A stretch of 64,000 bases of DNA from Janthinobacterium sp. 1_2014MBL_MicDiv (lineage in GTDB: Bacteria > Pseudomonadota > Gammaproteobacteria > Burkholderiales > Burkholderiaceae_D): NCBI RefSeq assembly GCF_001865675.1, contig NZ_CP011319.1:6014001-6078000 (forward strand), written 5' to 3'. Each line of letters starts with the position of its first letter. Positions within the stretch are counted from its first letter, which is position 1. The notes beneath the pieces were generated by a model that saw nothing but the letters and a program-made list of their open reading frames with translations, was not told where the DNA came from and ran no database searches. Position numbers and translations under genes: made by a program. Below are positions 60,133-64,000 of the stretch, one piece after another.

Positions 60133-61767
60133 TCAGACGTTGGCGGCCAGGCGGGCCGCGCGGTCGCCCCACCATGCCGCTTCCTCGAACACGGAAAAGC
60201 CCGATAAATCGGCATGCGCGAACAGGACGGCACCCTCGTGCTCGCGCAGCGCCTTCAAGCCCGCATTGCTGCGAAAGCCGGGCAGCGGCGCCGCCATGGC
60301 GTGGCCGCGCACGGTGATGTCGACCCGTTCGACGCAGCTGGCAAAGTCGCGTCCATACGCCGTTTTCAGGTCGACGCTGGCCAGCGCCAGCAGTTCTTCG
60401 GGGCTGGCAGTGTCAAGCCACTTGCGGGCCGCCTGCGGCGTGCGGTCGGACAGGGCCACATAGGCGCTGAAGACGGTTTTCTCGGGCGGGCGCACGCGGA
60501 TATCCTGGTGCGTGGAGACGACATAGCCAAGGCCCGGCTCCTGGTACACCACATTGTCCCAGCACAGGGGCGCGTGCGGCAGTTCGTCGGGAAAACGCTT
60601 GAGCAGGAAGTTCGCCACCAGCCACGGCGCATACGCGGGCGTATCGCGTTGCGCGTCAAAGCCATACTCGGCGATGTTGTCGACCACGCGGGCCGCCACA
60701 TACAGTGGCATGGCACAGATGGCCTTGCGCGCCTTGACCAGGTAGGTGCGCGGCTGGCCGTCGACCAGTTCCAGGCACAGCGCTTCGACGCCCTGGTCCG
60801 TCGTCTGCACGGAGACCACCGTGCCGCTCTTGCGCCGCACGCCAGAGGCCTGCTCCATGGCCGTGGCCACGGGCTGCATGCCGCCCGGCCAGGTCAGCCA
60901 GGCGCCATTGCCGGCATTCGCCGCCTGGCCCCAGCGGCTGCAATAGTAGTGCAGGCCGGCCCAGGCCGAGACCTGGTCGTAGCGCGTGCCGTAATCGTCG
61001 CGGCAGCAGTAATTCAGGTACCAGTGCAGGGTGGGCGAGGTATAGCCTTCGCGCTCCATCCATTGTTTCAAGGTGATGGCGTCGAGCGCCTGCCAGGCCG
61101 GATCCTGCGACGATTCCACGGTGGGAAAGACGAACACGCGCCTGCCGTCATTGCCGCGCACCTGGCGCAGGCGCCGCACCTCGGCAAAGAAGCGCTCGTG
61201 CTGCGCCAGTTCCTCGGCCGGCACGCCTTCGGTGGGAATGAAGCCGTCCTGCCAGTGGCCATTGAACAGCAGGCGCTCTTCCGGCGCATGCAGGATGTAG
61301 CGTTCGTCATAGTACGGCTTTTCCGCCTGCGCATCGCGCTGGATAATCCCCAGGTCGTACAGGATTTCGCGCACATGCGTCGATTCGGGCGACGGCAACG
61401 GCAAATAGTGGCCGCCCGTGGGGTAGGCCAGGTCGCCGAAATGACCGCCGGCCGCGTTGCCATACGGCTGCGGCCCGTCGATCATGAGGAAATCCTGGTG
61501 CCCCAGCTTGTTCAGGCGCCACGCCGCCGTCAGGCCCGCGATGCCGGAGCCGAGGATGGCCACGTCGGTAGTGACGGTCTCGGTGGGCACCGGCAGCGCG
61601 CTGCGCTCGCGCAGCAGCTTGCGCAGATAGTGGCCCTCCTCGCGGCCCGGATACAGCACCCTGGGCGTGACTTCCTGCCAGCGCAGCCAGGCGCCAATGC
61701 TGCCGACGCCGGCGGCCGACGCCGTGGCGCCGGCGGCGGCCCACAGCAGGAAGGAGCGGCGCCGCAT
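60133..61767 (-). CDS. FAD-dependent amine oxidase-like protein, Tat exported
   Basis: 544 residues. The N-terminus MRRRSFLLWAAAG is a twin-arginine signal. The dinucleotide-binding motif AILGSGIAGLTAAWRL lies at about 70-85. Flavin amine-oxidase features continue, for example GGMQPVATAME and C-terminal FAHADLSGFSVFEEA. Its ATG overlaps the spermidine-synthase-like stop by one base (TGATG), indicating coupling; oxidation of a polyamine or related amine in the periplasm is inferred. Confidence 0.82.
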   Translation of the reverse strand: MRRRSFLLWAAAGATASAAGVGSIGAWLRWQEVTPRVLYPGREEGHYLRKLLRERSALPVPTETVTTDVAILGSGIAGLTAAWRLNKLGHQDFLMIDGPQPYGNAAGGHFGDLAYPTGGHYLPLPSPESTHVREILYDLGIIQRDAQAEKPYYDERYILHAPEERLLFNGHWQDGFIPTEGVPAEELAQHERFFAEVRRLRQVRGNDGRRVFVFPTVESSQDPAWQALDAITLKQWMEREGYTSPTLHWYLNYCCRDDYGTRYDQVSAWAGLHYYCSRWGQAANAGNGAWLTWPGGMQPVATAMEQASGVRRKSGTVVSVQTTDQGVEALCLELVDGQPRTYLVKARKAICAMPLYVAARVVDNIAEYGFDAQRDTPAYAPWLVANFLLKRFPDELPHAPLCWDNVVYQEPGLGYVVSTHQDIRVRPPEKTVFSAYVALSDRTPQAARKWLDTASPEELLALASVDLKTAYGRDFASCVERVDITVRGHAMAAPLPGFRSNAGLKALREHEGAVLFAHADLSGFSVFEEAAWWGDRAARLAANV

Positions 61768-63278
61768 CAGCGGATCACCCGGTTCCAGTCCTGCTCGAAT
61801 TCATGCACGAGCGACTGGGTGTTGAGGCGATTCGGCGCCATCGGTAGCGGCTGCATGTCGGGCGGGAAGATGAACATCTCGCGCGTGGTGTCCGCATTCA
61901 GGTAGCGCATCGGCAGGCGGTAGCTGGTCGGCGGCACGTAATCGAGCTGCGGCGAGGCGAGAATAAAGCCCCATTCGCCGAACGAGGGCACGTAGGCGTG
62001 GTAGGGCCAGGTGCGCATGCCTACTTCGCGCAGGGTGGAATTGATGGTCCAGTAGGCATGCGGAGCAAAGAACGGCGACGTCGATTGCACCACCATCAAG
62101 CCCTTGGCCGCCAGGTGCTTCTTCACCAGGTCGTAGAACGGCACGGAATACAGTTTACCGAGCGCGAAGCTGGACGGATCGGGGAAATCGACGATGGCCG
62201 CGTCGAACATATCCTGGTTGTTGCGCAGCCAGACGGCGGCATCCGCATTGACGACGGTGACGCGCTTGTCGGAGAACGAGCGATTATTCAGCTTGGCCAG
62301 TTCCGGGCGCGTGGTAAACGCGGCCGTCATGGCAGGATCGAGGTCCACCACGGTGACGTGTTCGATCTGTGGATAACGGAGGATTTCGCGCAGCGCCAGG
62401 CCGTCGCCGCCGCCCAGCACCAGCACGCGGCGCGCCCACGGCAACGCTTCCATCACGGGATGCACGAGCGCCTCATGGTAGCGGTATTCGTCGCGCGAGG
62501 AGAACTGCAGGTTGCCGTTGATGTACAGGCGCGTATCGTCCTTCCAGCGCGTGATCACCAGGCGCTGGTAGGGCGTGGTGGTGGAATACACGATCTGGTC
62601 GCCGAACAGCCCGTGTTCGCCCCAGGCCACCATGCGGTCCGACATGGCGAATCCGGCGACCAGCAGCAGCATCACGGCGCAGGCGCGCAGGAAGCGGCCC
62701 GTCAGGTTCTTCAGCTCCGCGCGGAACACGTAAATCGTCCACAAGCCCACGCCCACGTTGAGCATGCCGAACAAGAATCCCGTGCGCACCAGGCCCAGAT
62801 AGGGCGACAGCACCAGCGGAAACAGCAAGGAGACGGCCAGCGCGCCCAGGTAATCGAAGGTCAGCACGCGGCTGACCAGTTCAGAAAACTCCGTCTGGCG
62901 CGAATTCAAGGCGCGCATCACCAGCGGCACTTCCATGCCGACCAGTGCGCCGATCAGGAACACCATCACATACAATAAGGTACGAAACGGCGCCGCCATC
63001 CATGAGAAGGTCATGAACAGGATGGCGGCCGACAGGCCGCCGATCAGCCCCACGGCCATCTCGATGTCGACGAAGCGCGAGAGTACGTCCTCGTCCTTCA
63101 CATACTTTGAAAAGTGAGCACCCACACCCATGGCAAACAAGTAACAGCCGATGATGGTGGAAAACTGCAGGATGGAGTCGCCGAGCAGGTAGCTGGACAT
63201 GGCGCCGGCGATCAGCTCATAGGCGAGGCCGCAGGAGGCGACCACGAAGACGGACAAAATCAGAATCTTTTTGTTCAT
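61767..63278 (-). CDS. Membrane-bound spermidine synthase-like aminopropyltransferase
   Basis: 503 residues. About seven membrane segments occupy 1-225, then a Rossmann methyltransferase-like SpeE domain with VLVLGGGDGLALREIL and VTVVDLDPAM, and DFPDPSS in the catalytic-loop position. The N-terminal membrane half is the longer form found next to DUF350 and SPFH genes. The product could be a polyamine made at the membrane. It is divergent from the DUF350 gene. Confidence 0.85.
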   Translation of the reverse strand: MNKKILILSVFVVASCGLAYELIAGAMSSYLLGDSILQFSTIIGCYLFAMGVGAHFSKYVKDEDVLSRFVDIEMAVGLIGGLSAAILFMTFSWMAAPFRTLLYVMVFLIGALVGMEVPLVMRALNSRQTEFSELVSRVLTFDYLGALAVSLLFPLVLSPYLGLVRTGFLFGMLNVGVGLWTIYVFRAELKNLTGRFLRACAVMLLLVAGFAMSDRMVAWGEHGLFGDQIVYSTTTPYQRLVITRWKDDTRLYINGNLQFSSRDEYRYHEALVHPVMEALPWARRVLVLGGGDGLALREILRYPQIEHVTVVDLDPAMTAAFTTRPELAKLNNRSFSDKRVTVVNADAAVWLRNNQDMFDAAIVDFPDPSSFALGKLYSVPFYDLVKKHLAAKGLMVVQSTSPFFAPHAYWTINSTLREVGMRTWPYHAYVPSFGEWGFILASPQLDYVPPTSYRLPMRYLNADTTREMFIFPPDMQPLPMAPNRLNTQSLVHEFEQDWNRVIR

Positions 63279-63387
63279 GGGGCTTTTTTTGTTCTAATAT
63301 GCTTTGACGTTATTAACTTGCTCATGCGTTGCTCGCCTCGGCCTTGATCTGCCGTGGCCGCAACGCGCGGCCACCACGAGGAATGCC

Positions 63388-63774
63388 GTGCCCGACATCC
63401 TAAACTATCTGATCCATCTTTTACTGGCCGCCGCGCTGCTGATTGTATTTTTTGTCATCTACACGCGCGTCACGCCGTATAACGAAGTGCTGCTGATCCG
63501 CCAGGGCAACCAGGCGGCGGCCCTGTCGCTGGGCGGCGCCATGCTGGGCTTTTCCGCCACCATCGCCTCGTCGCTGATGCACACGGCCGACTACCAGCAA
63601 TTCTTCGCCTGGGCTTTCGGCGCCATGGTGGTGCAATTGCTGGCCTATGTGGTCACCACGCGGCTGCTGCGCATGTCGAAGGATCAGATCGAATCGAACA
63701 ACAGCGCCTTTGGCGGCCTGCTGGCGGCCATTTCCCTGTCGATCGGCGCCATCAACGCCGCCTGTATTTCCTGA
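63388..63774 (+). CDS. DUF350 family membrane protein
   Basis: 128 residues, GTG start after GAGGAATGCC. Four hydrophobic segments: near the N-terminus, then GGAMLGFSATIASSL, AFGAMVVQLLAYVV, and GGLLAAISLSIGAINAACIS. DUF350 (YjfL-like) pairs in bacteria with PspA, SPFH and polyamine genes. Function unknown. Confidence 0.87.
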   Translation: MPDILNYLIHLLLAAALLIVFFVIYTRVTPYNEVLLIRQGNQAAALSLGGAMLGFSATIASSLMHTADYQQFFAWAFGAMVVQLLAYVVTTRLLRMSKDQIESNNSAFGGLLAAISLSIGAINAACIS

Positions 63775-63806
63775 CACCGGCTTCAACTTATTCAAGGACA
63801 TCCATC

Positions 63807-64000
63807 ATGAGCCTCGGCAGCTTTATCAAGAAGCAGTTTATCGACGTACTGCAGTGGAACGAAGAAACGGAGGGCGTGCTGGCCTGGCGTTTCCCGATGC
63901 AGGATTTCGAGATCCAGAACGGCGCCATCCTGAATGTGCGCGAATCGCAGGTAGCCGTCTTCGTCAATGAAGGCAAGATCGCCGACGTCTTCGGCCCCGG
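63807..64000 (+). CDS. SPFH/Band-7 domain protein, 3' truncated by the window edge
   Basis: The first 64 residues are visible, AAGGA before ATG 63807. FIKKQFIDVLQW, AWRFPMQDFEIQNGAIL and VRESQVAVFVNEGKIADVFGPG are the opening of the SPFH proteins (YdjI/virion-core type). It follows DUF350 by 32 bp in one operon and continues beyond the window. Confidence 0.85.
   Translation, partial: MSLGSFIKKQFIDVLQWNEETEGVLAWRFPMQDFEIQNGAILNVRESQVAVFVNEGKIADVFGP

Overview
The window is GC-rich, densely packed chromosomal DNA that reads like an Oxalobacteraceae betaproteobacterium of the Janthinobacterium/Duganella/Massilia type. This assignment is inferred from gene content (SlmA, HGPRT, two PHB depolymerases, Caulobacter-type xylose genes, Liv-type transporter flanked by CoA ligases) and codon bias; no marker gene fixes it. 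No phage, plasmid, insertion sequence or CRISPR is visible. 56 protein-coding genes are annotated, with one tRNA. Both edges cut a gene: ettA on the left and an SPFH-domain gene on the right.

Layout: 1-10.9 kb is housekeeping and scattered genes (EttA, small outer-membrane barrel, a c-di-GMP cyclase, DUF2520, DUF924, MgtC, aminopeptidase P, Crp/Fnr regulator). 11.0-19.9 kb is an eight-gene operon: acyl-CoA ligase, a complete Liv-type ABC importer, a YjbR protein and a PaaK-type CoA ligase, apparently for uptake and CoA activation of a carboxylic acid. 19.9-29.5 kb holds HGPRT, nitronate monooxygenase, a metallo-hydrolase, a ribbon-helix-helix regulator with a PHB depolymerase, and a hybrid histidine kinase paired with an HD-GYP response regulator. 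29.7-41.3 kb holds argB, tRNA-Thr, TraB/GumN, a nucleotidase, slmA, a PabB-PabC fusion, glutathione peroxidase, a second exported PHB depolymerase, gabD and PPK2.

41.4-60.0 kb is a sugar-acid supercluster. Twelve genes on the minus strand run from xylX through xylB, xylD, xylFGH, xylR, a degenerate aldose-epimerase homologue, dgoK, a second IlvD/Edd dehydratase and a lactonase to a KDPGal/KDPG aldolase. A second sugar importer (ChvE-GguA-GguB type) runs divergently. This combines most of the oxidative Weimberg xylose route with most of a De Ley-Doudoroff type route. The alpha-ketoglutarate semialdehyde dehydrogenase and a dedicated hexose dehydrogenase are not in the window. The right end (60.1-64 kb) is a polyamine/membrane locus: Tat-exported amine oxidase, membrane-bound spermidine-synthase-like protein, DUF350 and SPFH protein.

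The most unusual feature is the repeat landscape. Two tandem arrays, of 112-bp and 86-bp units, are divergent members of one family in opposite orientation. Seven REP-like palindromes occur at four loci, three of them as face-to-face pairs, and a third dispersed family has four copies. Six of the nine convergent gene junctions hold one of these families, and a seventh holds a duplicated gene tail. The other copies sit inside ABC-transporter or sugar-acid operons.
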